Part shown: positions 36,969-46,068 of the stretch, piece after piece
Position numbering within the stretch: position 1 is the stretch's first letter
How the letters are laid out: the number at the start of each line of letters is the position of its first letter
Assembly (NCBI GenBank): GCA_002786205.1
Contig: PEQM01000028.1
Coordinates: forward strand, 1-64,000
Origin: Legionella sp.
GTDB taxonomy: Bacteria; Pseudomonadota; Gammaproteobacteria; Legionellales; Legionellaceae
DNA length: 64,000 bases
Reading direction: 5' to 3'
Translations under genes and position numbers: made by a program
The notes under the pieces: generated by a model
Database searches by the model: none
What the model saw: the letters and a program-made list of their open reading frames with translations, nothing else
What the model was told of the DNA's origin: nothing

Positions 36969-38225
36969 ATGTTAAAGCCACTGATATCTATATCTCGCAA
37001 ACAAGCATTTTTCTTCGCTTTTTTCTTGGTACTTTATGAGTTTCTTACATATCTTGCTAATGACATGATCATGCCTGGCATGCTGGATGTGGTGCACTCA
37101 TTTCATTCAACTGAAAGCATGGTCGCTACTTCATTAACCGTTTATATGCTAGGCGGTGCCAGCTTACAAATTATTCTTGGCCCTGTATCTGATGCTTTCG
37201 GCCGTCGTCCGGTTATGCTATGTGGCGCCATTCTTTTTTGTCTTTTTACTTTTCTTATTGCAGCTGCACACTCCATGGAGCAGTTTTTGCTGGCACGTTT
37301 TTTTCAAGGTATGGGATTATGTTTTATAAGCGTCATTGGTTATACCGCCATTCAAGAGCTATTTGAAGAGATGGATGCCATTAGGGTCATTGCCATTATG
37401 GCAAATGCAGCCATATTAGCGCCCCTTCTTGGCCCATTATTGGGCGCGATTGTCATCCATTACGCTTCCTGGCGCATTATTTTTATTGTAATAGCGTTCC
37501 TTTCTTTTTGTGTGGCGTGGGGGTTATGGATTTATATGCCTGAGCCTATAGGTCAAGTGACCAAAAAAGGAGTCCTCATTGCCAGAACCGCTTTCACACC
37601 GCATGCCATTATTAAAAATTACAGCGTGTTATTAAAAAACAAATCTTTTTGTTTTGCTGTATTAGCCATCAGTTTAGTAGGTATTCCTTGTATTACCTGG
37701 ATTGCATTGGCTCCCATTATTTTTATCGCTGAATCCAGATTGTCTGTTATAGAATACGGACTCTGGCAGCTTCCTGTATTTGGTGCAACCATTATAGGCA
37801 ATTGGTTTCTCCATCGTTTAACTTATCGCTATGAAATGAAAAAAATAATAAGCATTGGATGTGTTCTTTTATTACTCGGCACCTCATTAATGGCCTGGCT
37901 GCCCTACTGCTATGGCAATCATTATTACTATCTATTGCCAGGTATTATGATTTATTTTTTTGCTTTAAGCGTTGTCAGTGCACCACTAAACCGTTTTTGC
38001 CTTTACACTACCCAGGTCAGTAAAGGCACTGCTTCTGCAATCATTAGCTTGAGCATAATGAGTATTGATGCCTTGGGCATTGAAATTGGCAATTTTATTT
38101 ATCAATCTCATAACCATTTTTATTTCGGCCTTTACCAGGCGGGTTCTATTGCATTTTTTATCATTGCGTTATATTGGGCATTCAAATTCAATTATAAGAA
38201 CATTCATAATGGGGAAAAATATTAA
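36969..38225 (+). CDS. MFS transporter, MdfA/Bcr-like drug-proton antiporter type
   Basis: A 418-residue inner-membrane protein with 12 predicted helices. The first helix carries YLANDMIMPGM, which holds the acidic residue and NDM-P block typical of MdfA-like multidrug antiporters. The MFS loop motif GPVSDAFGRRPVM follows helix 2. It likely exports drugs or small metabolites in exchange for protons. In Legionella related genes are also linked to siderophore or iron traffic, but nothing here supports that specifically. Confidence 0.87.
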   Translation: MLKPLISISRKQAFFFAFFLVLYEFLTYLANDMIMPGMLDVVHSFHSTESMVATSLTVYMLGGASLQIILGPVSDAFGRRPVMLCGAILFCLFTFLIAAAHSMEQFLLARFFQGMGLCFISVIGYTAIQELFEEMDAIRVIAIMANAAILAPLLGPLLGAIVIHYASWRIIFIVIAFLSFCVAWGLWIYMPEPIGQVTKKGVLIARTAFTPHAIIKNYSVLLKNKSFCFAVLAISLVGIPCITWIALAPIIFIAESRLSVIEYGLWQLPVFGATIIGNWFLHRLTYRYEMKKIISIGCVLLLLGTSLMAWLPYCYGNHYYYLLPGIMIYFFALSVVSAPLNRFCLYTTQVSKGTASAIISLSIMSIDALGIEIGNFIYQSHNHFYFGLYQAGSIAFFIIALYWAFKFNYKNIHNGEKY

Positions 38226-38288
38226 CTCATTATCGTTATCCTCTGTATATGAGAACAAAGCCTGTCATGTACAGCGATCGTTATCGAC

Positions 38289-38317
38289 AATAGTCCGCGC
38301 ATAAAGCGCGAACTATT
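38289..38317. terminator. Bidirectional hairpin between two convergent MFS genes
   Basis: AATAGT-C-CGCGC pairs with GCGCG-A-ACTATT around the loop ATAAA, giving 11 paired bases with one mismatch. It lies between the stops at 38225 and 38322 and probably ends both transcripts. Its CGCGC-ATAAA-GCGCG core resembles the inner arms of the MITE copies. Confidence 0.6.
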
Positions 38318-38321
38318 CTTC

Positions 38322-39614
38322 TCACTTGCGTCTTGCAGGATGGGATTCTCTTAAGATGAACGCTGCAATCAATAAACTAATGAAAAAACACAAAGGCATA
38401 ACAATTAATGCCTTTTGATAACTCTCAATGCTATACAGATGAACGCCATTAACAACTCGCCAAGCATTACTTTGCTGTAGTAGATAACCGACTAAAGGCT
38501 GGAATAAGGCACCGCCAATAAGCACCGATAAATTATTAAATCCTGAAGCTGTACCAACCAATTCTGGCGGATTGTTTTCTTTTACCACAGCAAAACTTAC
38601 TGTCTGCCCGCCAGCACCTAAGCCCAAAATAAAACAAACCAAATAAGTCCAGTGTAAATTTAATGGAGGCCAATAAAGCAAAATCAGGGTAGCTAGGAGA
38701 CCTAAAATGGAACTCAGTATTAAAGCGACTCGACGACTTTCAATTCTATCACTCATCCAGCCTAATAATGGGCTGCCTACACCAATACCTAACCAAATCA
38801 TGCTGCAAAGACCAGACGCCATTACCACGCTGATTTGAAATTTTTCTTGTAAATAAGGCACACCCCATAAAGCAGCAAAAACAGCAATTGGCGTCCAAAT
38901 GCAACACGCATAACTACCAATAATCCAGGTATAGCTGTGTTTACAAACAGCAACCAAACGTTTCCACTCATCTCTTAAATAGTGATTGGGTATGGTTTGA
39001 TTTTGTTGATGCGGAAAATCTCTGATAAAGAGCCAAAAAAAGCCTGCCAATATAAAACCTACCGCAGCCAGAAGAAAACTTGCATTACGCCATCCTATCT
39101 GATTAATTAGCGCAGCCAATGGCATTTCACCAAACATAGCACCGACAGAACTCATTAACTGCGCAACTCCGGCCAAAATAGCAAAATAGTGCGGGGGAAA
39201 CCAACGAGACAACAGAACCAAAACACCAATGAATGAAAAAGCAGAGCCAATGCCAATTAAAAAACGCCCTAAAGAGGCTGTGAGAACACTGTCAGTAGAC
39301 GCAAAAAATGCTGAACCCAAAGCACAAAGCATGATGGCAAAAGTCATTAATTTTCTTGGTCCGTAGCGATCATACAGAACACCAGCAGGCAACTGGGTTG
39401 GTGCATAAGCATAAAAATAAAATGCTGAAATAAAGCCAAATCCTGCTCCTGATACATCGAATGTTTTCATCATCGATTCTGCCATAACACTTGGCGCAAC
39501 CTGCAAGATGAATTCATATAAATAAAATGATGCAGCCAGAAAAAAAATGAAATAGGACATTTTTAAATTAACAGGAAAATTTTTATTTTCTAAATTAGTA
39601 TAGTGCGTGCTCAA
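38322..39614 (-). CDS. MFS transporter
   Basis: A 430-residue, 12-helix major facilitator. The loop after helix 2 reads AGVLYDRYGPRKLM, matching the D-R-G-R/K motif. FEFILQ-like SFYLYEFILQVAPSVMAE at helix 1 is common to a group of proteobacterial and Legionella MFS proteins related to sugar-acid/anion symporters. The substrate is unknown. It is convergent with the previous MFS gene and upstream of nothing on its strand except anmK, 155 bp away. Confidence 0.87.
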   Translation of the reverse strand: MSTHYTNLENKNFPVNLKMSYFIFFLAASFYLYEFILQVAPSVMAESMMKTFDVSGAGFGFISAFYFYAYAPTQLPAGVLYDRYGPRKLMTFAIMLCALGSAFFASTDSVLTASLGRFLIGIGSAFSFIGVLVLLSRWFPPHYFAILAGVAQLMSSVGAMFGEMPLAALINQIGWRNASFLLAAVGFILAGFFWLFIRDFPHQQNQTIPNHYLRDEWKRLVAVCKHSYTWIIGSYACCIWTPIAVFAALWGVPYLQEKFQISVVMASGLCSMIWLGIGVGSPLLGWMSDRIESRRVALILSSILGLLATLILLYWPPLNLHWTYLVCFILGLGAGGQTVSFAVVKENNPPELVGTASGFNNLSVLIGGALFQPLVGYLLQQSNAWRVVNGVHLYSIESYQKALIVMPLCFFISLLIAAFILRESHPARRK

Positions 39615-39769
39615 TTTAAAGTCACTCCTTGATATAATTCATCATTAAAGCTTATAGTAATTCAATTTGTCAATACCAGTAACACCTGACTCTTTGCCAT
39701 TTTTAAAAATACAAATCAAAGAACCCTATTGGTAAGTACAAACCAAGAGGAGTAAAACATTCAACCCTC

Positions 39770-40855
39770 TCAATGAGCCAAATAAATGGCTCCTAATATA
39801 GAGGGCTTATTGGCACCTGTGATGCAAGTCAAATCAACAGGCTTATGCTGAATGGTTTGACTTGCAAGCCATGCAAACATCATTGCCTCAAGAAAATCAG
39901 GATTAACCCCTAAATCCATTACACTTTTTAACTGTAATTGGGGCAACTTATCTGCTAAATATTCTAACAAGCGATTATTATGAACCCCACCACCGCAAAC
40001 ATACAGCTGTTTGAGATGACGCGATTCGATGCTTTGCGCAATAGTAATAGCTGTTAATGCCAATAAAGTTGCTTGTACATCTACAGCTTGATAATCAGGT
40101 AATAAATGCGGCTCTAGCCAGGATAAGGAAAAATATTCTTTGCCTATACTTTTAGGCTCTGGTTGCTGAAAAAAAGGATCTGCTAATAATTGCTCAAGCA
40201 ATAAAGGCAAAACACTGCCCTGCGCTGCCCATTCACCATTTTTATCATACGATGTGTTTTTGATTTTATTTATCCATTCATCCAGTAAGCAATTACCGGG
40301 CCCTACATCCCAACCCCTGGTAGGCTCTCCTGGAATTAACAAAGTAACATTGGCTATTCCCCCTATATTGACAACAGCCATGCTTTCTTGACCTTTTTTA
40401 AATACCTTCTGATGATACAACGGCGCAAATGGAGCACCTTGGCCGCCATTAACCAAATCACGCGTACGAAAATCAGCAACAACATCAATATTCGTTAATG
40501 CAGCTATTGTATGTGGGCAACCCAGCTGTAAAGTATAAGGGATGTCTGCATCAGCATCATGGCTAATGGTTTGACCATGACTTCCAATGGCCGTAATCTG
40601 CTCTGCACAATAGCCGCTTTCTTTTAATAGCAGCTGTACAGCATTTGCAAACTCACGCCCAATCAAAGTATCAAGCTGCCGCCACCTCGATACTGTGCTC
40701 TGCTGCTCAAAAACCAAATCCCCAAGTAATTCTCTAACTTTTGCATGATAAGGCACTGTAAGGCCATGTATCAACTTATTCGATGGCATGTCAACCAATG
40801 CTGCATCAATGCCATCCATGCTGGTACCTGACATTAAGCCTATGTATAAAGCCAT
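39770..40855 (-). CDS. anmK: Anhydro-N-acetylmuramic acid kinase
   Basis: Phosphorylates and opens 1,6-anhydro-MurNAc, returning cell-wall sugars to metabolism. The opening IGLMSGTSMDGIDAAL is the family signature and ATP-binding loop. GSHGQTISH, DFRTRDLVNGGQGAPF and NIGGIANVTLL follow in order, ending with a CGGGVHNNRLLE block. The 361-residue length is normal. Together with AmpE and DacA it points to active peptidoglycan recycling. The gene stands alone. Confidence 0.96.
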   Translation of the reverse strand: MALYIGLMSGTSMDGIDAALVDMPSNKLIHGLTVPYHAKVRELLGDLVFEQQSTVSRWRQLDTLIGREFANAVQLLLKESGYCAEQITAIGSHGQTISHDADADIPYTLQLGCPHTIAALTNIDVVADFRTRDLVNGGQGAPFAPLYHQKVFKKGQESMAVVNIGGIANVTLLIPGEPTRGWDVGPGNCLLDEWINKIKNTSYDKNGEWAAQGSVLPLLLEQLLADPFFQQPEPKSIGKEYFSLSWLEPHLLPDYQAVDVQATLLALTAITIAQSIESRHLKQLYVCGGGVHNNRLLEYLADKLPQLQLKSVMDLGVNPDFLEAMMFAWLASQTIQHKPVDLTCITGANKPSILGAIYLAH

Positions 40856-41027
40856 TTCTTACCCTTTTTGTATAGGATATCATTTTATATTGTCTATAAA
40901 GACAAACCGATACCAAGCGAAAATGTAACTATTTTACACCCTCATCAAAAAACCATATTCGATGCATCGTGAGCCATTTCATTGTAATTAGATGCAGTTA
41001 TTCCCCAATTTTAAAATACGAGGTATT

Positions 41028-43505
41028 TCAAACTGCTTCAGGCTCCTCTTCATCTCGTTTAACAGCCGCTCGTTTTCTTTGTACAACATGGGCAGACTCT
41101 CTTCGTAACTCATCATCAGCAAAATCATCCACCTTAATAACCGATTGCCGTGCATACTCCGCTTCTTTTAATTGATTGATTTCTTCTTTAGAAAAAAGAT
41201 TCAATAAAGCAGCTTCTTCAATCATTTCGATTGCAGTCAAAGAAGTCAATTGATGCTCTTTTGCTGCCTTAATCAGCCGTTTTTCCAACTGCTCTACCGC
41301 ACAAATTTTATGAAAAGCATCTTCCATTTTCCCGACAGGGCATCGCTCTACAGGCTCAGTATAAACTAGTCGGCCAAGACGTTGTCGGGTTTCGTTTGGT
41401 GATGTAAGAATTTGAGCAACCTGCTTTATAAGCTTGTCTTTTGGCGCTGTACGTTTGGGGCCAAATGGAATTAAAATCAGTCTAAGAAAGATGCGAGCCC
41501 ACAGCGCGGGAAAATTACTTAAAACACCCTGCATGGCCATTTCACATCGATATAATAGAAATTGGCAACTCCATTGGACTAAAGGCAAATCGGAATCAGG
41601 TTCACCCTCTTCATAAAAACGCTTTAATACAGCGGAAGTTAAGTAAAGATTGCTGAGCATATCACCTAACCGAGCAGACAATTGCTCTTTTCTTTTAAGT
41701 TTACTACCTAAAACAATCATGCAAAAATCAGCTAAAAACGCAAGATTAGCACTGTATTTATGCACTAACTGATAATAATGTCTCACGCTACTGGCTGGGG
41801 CTTTGATGCCATAAGCATCGGTAATAGAGAATAACGCTGACTGGAAAAAATTAGACAGTATAAAACTCAAATGCCCAAAAAAAGCCTTGTCAAAAGCAAC
41901 CAGATCTTTTCTACGCAGGCTTTCCATTTCAGCAAAAATATAAGGGTGGCATCGGATAGCACCTTGACCAAAAATAATCAAATTACGAGTTAAAATATTT
42001 GCACCTTCGACGGTAATGCCTATGGGCGTACTTTGAAATCCTCTTCCTAAATAATTATTAGGCCCCAGACAAATACCCTTCCCACCATGAATATCCATCG
42101 CATCACAAGCTATTTCACGTAAAAACTCCGTTGTATGGTACTTTAAAATAGCTCCGGCAACAGAAGGTTTCTCACCTCCGTCTATAGCCGCTGCCGCCAT
42201 AGTCAAGGCCGCATCAATAATATAAGTTTTTCCCGCAATTCGCGCTAGCGGCTCTTCTATTCCTTCAAAATGCGCTATGGGCTGATTAAATTGGCGTCTA
42301 ATTCTCGAATAAGCACCGGTTGCCAAGGCAACAACCTGCGCCCCACCATTAGCACTAGACGGTAATGAAATGGCTCGACCTGCACTGAGGCATTCCATTA
42401 ACATTTTCCATCCTTGTCCTGCGCGAGTAACGCCCCCAATTAAATAATCAAGAGGGATAAAAACATTTTTTCCTTGCGTAGGACCATTTAAAAAGCCTGT
42501 ATTAAGAGGAAAATGTCTTCGCCCCGTTATCACTCCTTTTGTAGATACCGGAATTAATGCACAACTAATTCCAATATCATGCCCCATGCCTAACAAGTTT
42601 TCCGGATCATACAATCTAAATGCAAGTCCTAACACCGTGGCAACTGGACATAAGGTGATGTAGCGTTTATCCCAATTTAGTAAAATTCCAATTTCTTCCT
42701 TGCCTTGCACTAGTTGGCGAGAGACTATCCCTGTGTCAGGGATAGATGCCGCATCGGAACCTGCATTAGGCCCGGTCAGAGCAAAACACGGAATCTCACG
42801 CCCATCAGCCAATCGAGGCAAATAATAATCTTTTTGCGCTTCTGTACCATATTTTAAAAGAAGCTCGCCAGGCCCTAATGAATTGGGCACAGAAATAGTC
42901 GTTGCTGCCGTCACTGAGCGGCCATAGATTTTTACTAATATAGACATTTGGGCTGTAGCAGAAAACTCTAATCCACCATATTGCTTAGGAATAATCATAC
43001 CTAAAAAGCGATTGTCTTTGATAAACTGCCAGACTTCCGGAGGCAAATCCGTACGATTATGCGTAATATCCCAATCGTCTATCATGGCGCATAATGTATT
43101 TACAGGCCCATCTAAAAATGCTTGCTCTTCTTCTGTTAAAGCGATAACCGGTGCGCTTCGTAAAGCATGGAAATCTGGGGCGCCACTAAAAATTTCACCT
43201 TCCCATCTCACTGTACCAGCCTCTAAAGCTTCACGCTCCGTCTTTGACATAGACGGCATTGCTTTTTGCAAAAGCTTCAATAGATGTCGGCTTAACATGT
43301 TTCTTCTTAATGGTCTAATCGACCCCAAAAGAAAAATCACCTCAACAAAGCCTAAAATCAGTAGCGTTTGTTTTGAATAATCCAGTTGATTGAGTATCGC
43401 CATACACAAGCCCAGGCAAATAGCCCATATAGAAATTGCAGCCCGACGTACAAGCAACAATCCTGTAGCTCCTGTCAATGCAAATATTACGATATAATTT
43501 AACAC
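41028..43505 (-). CDS. fadE: Acyl-CoA dehydrogenase FadE
   Basis: Catalyses the first oxidation step of fatty-acid beta-oxidation with FAD. At 825 residues it is the large FadE type, with an N-terminal membrane-associated region (helices at about 5-20 and 27-62). The central block has CFALTGPNAGSDAASIPD and GKTYIIDAALTMAA, then DAMDIHGGKGICLGPNNYLGR and the substrate-site segment TVEGANILTRNLIIFGQGA. The C-terminal DUF1974-like domain is complete. It begins 1 bp after the hydrolase gene and is the last gene of a DUF1189-hydrolase-fadE operon. Confidence 0.96.
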   Translation of the reverse strand: MLNYIVIFALTGATGLLLVRRAAISIWAICLGLCMAILNQLDYSKQTLLILGFVEVIFLLGSIRPLRRNMLSRHLLKLLQKAMPSMSKTEREALEAGTVRWEGEIFSGAPDFHALRSAPVIALTEEEQAFLDGPVNTLCAMIDDWDITHNRTDLPPEVWQFIKDNRFLGMIIPKQYGGLEFSATAQMSILVKIYGRSVTAATTISVPNSLGPGELLLKYGTEAQKDYYLPRLADGREIPCFALTGPNAGSDAASIPDTGIVSRQLVQGKEEIGILLNWDKRYITLCPVATVLGLAFRLYDPENLLGMGHDIGISCALIPVSTKGVITGRRHFPLNTGFLNGPTQGKNVFIPLDYLIGGVTRAGQGWKMLMECLSAGRAISLPSSANGGAQVVALATGAYSRIRRQFNQPIAHFEGIEEPLARIAGKTYIIDAALTMAAAAIDGGEKPSVAGAILKYHTTEFLREIACDAMDIHGGKGICLGPNNYLGRGFQSTPIGITVEGANILTRNLIIFGQGAIRCHPYIFAEMESLRRKDLVAFDKAFFGHLSFILSNFFQSALFSITDAYGIKAPASSVRHYYQLVHKYSANLAFLADFCMIVLGSKLKRKEQLSARLGDMLSNLYLTSAVLKRFYEEGEPDSDLPLVQWSCQFLLYRCEMAMQGVLSNFPALWARIFLRLILIPFGPKRTAPKDKLIKQVAQILTSPNETRQRLGRLVYTEPVERCPVGKMEDAFHKICAVEQLEKRLIKAAKEHQLTSLTAIEMIEEAALLNLFSKEEINQLKEAEYARQSVIKVDDFADDELRRESAHVVQRKRAAVKRDEEEPEAV

Positions 43506-43506
43506 G

Positions 43507-44310
43507 TTACGCCTCCTTGAGTTTGCCTAACAGTTTTTCTATAACATGAGTGATTTGTTTAGCTGCTAATTGAGGAGTTTCCATTGGAAATAAATGGCTT
43601 CCTTTAATTTTCTGGATCTTAATACCAAAGTGAGAGGACATGTAACGCCTGTCTGCTGGATCGATAACTGTACTGGCATCACCATAAATTAATGCGGATG
43701 GAACCGTTAATTTTCCCTTCAACTGAGGAAGGTCATGAGGGATAGTGCGATAAATTTGATATTCAATATGTCTGTCAAAGCGTAAACAATAGCCTTCTGG
43801 TCCTTTTTCAAGACCATAGGTGATGTAATCTTCCAAACATTCATCTGTAAAAGTTTTAAATAATGGCCTTGTACGCAAATAACTTATCAGTTGAGTTTTA
43901 TTTTCCCAACGTTCTTTTCGTCCTTTAGTTCTATAGGCCGGAGTAATCCGATCAATAACACCCAAAGCTTTTGCCAATCGAATCATATTCGATTTAAAAG
44001 GACCTATCAAAGGAGAATCCAGCAAAATCACCGCCTTAAATAAAGAGGGCTCTTTTATTGCTGCCATAAGGCTTAATACACCCCCTAGTGAATGCCCCAA
44101 TGCAATCACGGGTTTATCTGCTTGAGACTGGACACTATGAATTAACTCCGCTACAAGACGGCTCCAATTGTCATCAACTGGATACAAGGGATTATGTCCA
44201 ATTTTGTCTATATAACAATACTTGAAATGCGAGGCCAACTCGCTCAACATCTGGCTATAGCAAAGAGCAGGAAAGCCATTGCCATGAGCAAAATGTATTA
44301 GCTCACTCAT
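43507..44310 (-). CDS. Alpha/beta hydrolase
   Basis: A 267-residue cytoplasmic alpha/beta-hydrolase. The oxyanion strand reads HFAHGNGFPA near the N-terminus. The nucleophile elbow is GHSLGG, and the late Asp and His are in LIYGDASTVIDP and GSHLFPME. Its position just before fadE, with overlapping or 1-bp junctions on both sides, suggests an esterase or thioesterase acting on lipid-derived substrates. Substrate is inference. Confidence 0.9.
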   Translation of the reverse strand: MSELIHFAHGNGFPALCYSQMLSELASHFKYCYIDKIGHNPLYPVDDNWSRLVAELIHSVQSQADKPVIALGHSLGGVLSLMAAIKEPSLFKAVILLDSPLIGPFKSNMIRLAKALGVIDRITPAYRTKGRKERWENKTQLISYLRTRPLFKTFTDECLEDYITYGLEKGPEGYCLRFDRHIEYQIYRTIPHDLPQLKGKLTVPSALIYGDASTVIDPADRRYMSSHFGIKIQKIKGSHLFPMETPQLAAKQITHVIEKLLGKLKEA

Positions 44311-45182
44311 GTTTTCACCATACGCATACTCTCTGATTTTAGAGAATATACGCCAAAGGAAAAATACATAGCGAGTAGTGCAACCAAGTAAAAACCATAA
44401 CCCGGGAAGACTTTATGAAAAAGCAACAATCCCATCAAAACGAGCATCACAGGTGTACTGGCTACCATTAAAACTCTGATCGATTGTACAACGGTGAGTT
44501 GAAATGAAAAGAATATATTAGAAAATAACTGTCCTAAAAAGCCAAAAACTAAAAAAAGAACAGAGAATAACCCCATAAAAATTACAGTTACAATAGGATA
44601 AATCATGACCTGGATTATTATTTTCCAACGCGTAAACTCTGCTTGATTCACAATACGTTTGCCATCAAAGACAAAGTTTTCTCCAGCAATAAATTGCTGA
44701 ACAATCGGTTTATTAGGATTTTCCCCTGATTGATCTGAGCCGAGAAAATGTAATTTCGGCATACGCAATGATATTTTATCCTTATTAATCAATACCGTAA
44801 GGTCAGGATATTCTTTACTAAATGTTGTAATTTTATTAGTTGTGTCTACGATCAAAACCACCTCATCCAGATGATTTTTTATAATATATGGCATCGGTTT
44901 ATCAAAAACCACCTCTCCATTTTGAATATAAATTTTAGGTATACTTGAAAGAGGTTGCGTTAATTGCCTATAGTAAACATCATTAAACCCAATGATCATT
45001 TTAATAGCAAACGGGATTGCCCACAGTGAAACCAATAACAATAAATACAAAAGCCCAAACCCTTTCCATCTTTTTCCCACATCAATATAGAGTTTTTTGG
45101 AATAAAAGGACATGAACAGTGCACGCCAATAACCAAATAAAGGCTCATCAATCGGCTTTAATTTATTTGTTTCTCTGGCCAT
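44307..45182 (-). CDS. DUF1189 family membrane protein
   Basis: A 291-residue inner-membrane protein with one helix at about 40-60, a soluble beta-rich region of about 120 residues, and four C-terminal helices. Order and length match DUF1189, whose function is unknown. The start is set at the ATG at 45182, preceded by GGGG seven bases upstream; the frame extends nine codons further without support. Its stop overlaps the hydrolase start by 4 bp (ATGA), so it is the first gene of the fadE operon. Confidence 0.75.
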   Translation of the reverse strand: MARETNKLKPIDEPLFGYWRALFMSFYSKKLYIDVGKRWKGFGLLYLLLLVSLWAIPFAIKMIIGFNDVYYRQLTQPLSSIPKIYIQNGEVVFDKPMPYIIKNHLDEVVLIVDTTNKITTFSKEYPDLTVLINKDKISLRMPKLHFLGSDQSGENPNKPIVQQFIAGENFVFDGKRIVNQAEFTRWKIIIQVMIYPIVTVIFMGLFSVLFLVFGFLGQLFSNIFFSFQLTVVQSIRVLMVASTPVMLVLMGLLLFHKVFPGYGFYLVALLAMYFSFGVYSLKSESMRMVKT

Positions 45183-45319
45183 TTTAAAACCCCGAACTAT
45201 TAAAAGCACTTTGTCATTTAATATTGACAGTATCAGTAAATTTTAATTATAAATCAATCCCCGAACAAAAATGAACGAACCAGTACATTCAGAAGTGATG
45301 AACTATTTCTCATGACTCA

Positions 45320-45349
45320 TTGACTACCCAAAACTCAAGGATGTATAAT
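45320..45349 (+). promoter_or_regulatory. Sigma-70-type promoter of the orphan gene at 45387
   Basis: TTGACT (45320-45325) and TATAAT (45344-45349) are spaced by 18 bp. The ribosome binding site AGGAAG follows at 45376-45381, five bases before the ATG. This is among the best promoters in the window. Confidence 0.75.
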
Positions 45350-45386
45350 TAGTTCGATAAAAAACCAACTAGATCAGGAAGTTATC

Positions 45387-45992
45387 ATGTCTGTACTTTT
45401 CAAAACCGAAGAATTAACTAAAGTCATGTATCATGCCGATAATGACGTTCATTCTCGCCTCACTCCGGTTCGTAGAACGAATATTAATTTTTTCTATGAT
45501 TATGAAAAAATGCCTTTAGGTGAAGAAATAGGATTATTAGAACCCTTTCAAGACAGGGATGATGTGTATAATGAGCTACGCGGTATTCTTATTAAACCAT
45601 TATTAACGGGCTATCTTACTCTAAAGCACTGTCTTGATCTGGCTCTTGAACTCACTTTACTTGCTATTAATAGCTTGGCTTATTCGCCTAAGAAAATATC
45701 AGAATCAGTCACTAATGTATTAGTAGAAACATTATATGTTGCGGGGTATCTCTCCAGTCATATCATCACTGATATTACGGTTATACCTGTTTTTCTAATT
45801 CGATGCCTGGCTACACTGGGTAATGCTTGTATTCAGTTCGCTACGCCAACACAAAAATATGCCCCCGTTTACGAAAACTACAACTCATCACAAGAACCAG
45901 GAAAGTCAGCTACAGCACCTCTTGTTCAGGCAACGCTCGTAGATACTAATGAACTTTACACTGATAGCTCCACGCTTACCTCCAACATCTAG
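45387..45992 (+). CDS. Orphan protein with hydrophobic centre, effector candidate
   Basis: A 201-residue protein I do not recognise. Residues 1-60 are polar and hold an aromatic, acidic segment (NINFFYDYEKMPLGEE). Residues about 68-160 are hydrophobic and helical, possibly two to three membrane-associated helices, but without a signal peptide. The tail is polar and Ser/Thr-rich. This layout fits membrane-targeting Legionella effectors but also small inner-membrane proteins. It has its own strong promoter and no operon partner. Confidence 0.6.
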   Translation: MSVLFKTEELTKVMYHADNDVHSRLTPVRRTNINFFYDYEKMPLGEEIGLLEPFQDRDDVYNELRGILIKPLLTGYLTLKHCLDLALELTLLAINSLAYSPKKISESVTNVLVETLYVAGYLSSHIITDITVIPVFLIRCLATLGNACIQFATPTQKYAPVYENYNSSQEPGKSATAPLVQATLVDTNELYTDSSTLTSNI

Positions 45993-46068
45993 CAGCAAGA
46001 GCATAGCAATTTATCATTCGCCAGGCCTACTTTGTGAAGTTAGGCCTATTGATTCATTTATCTCTTAC

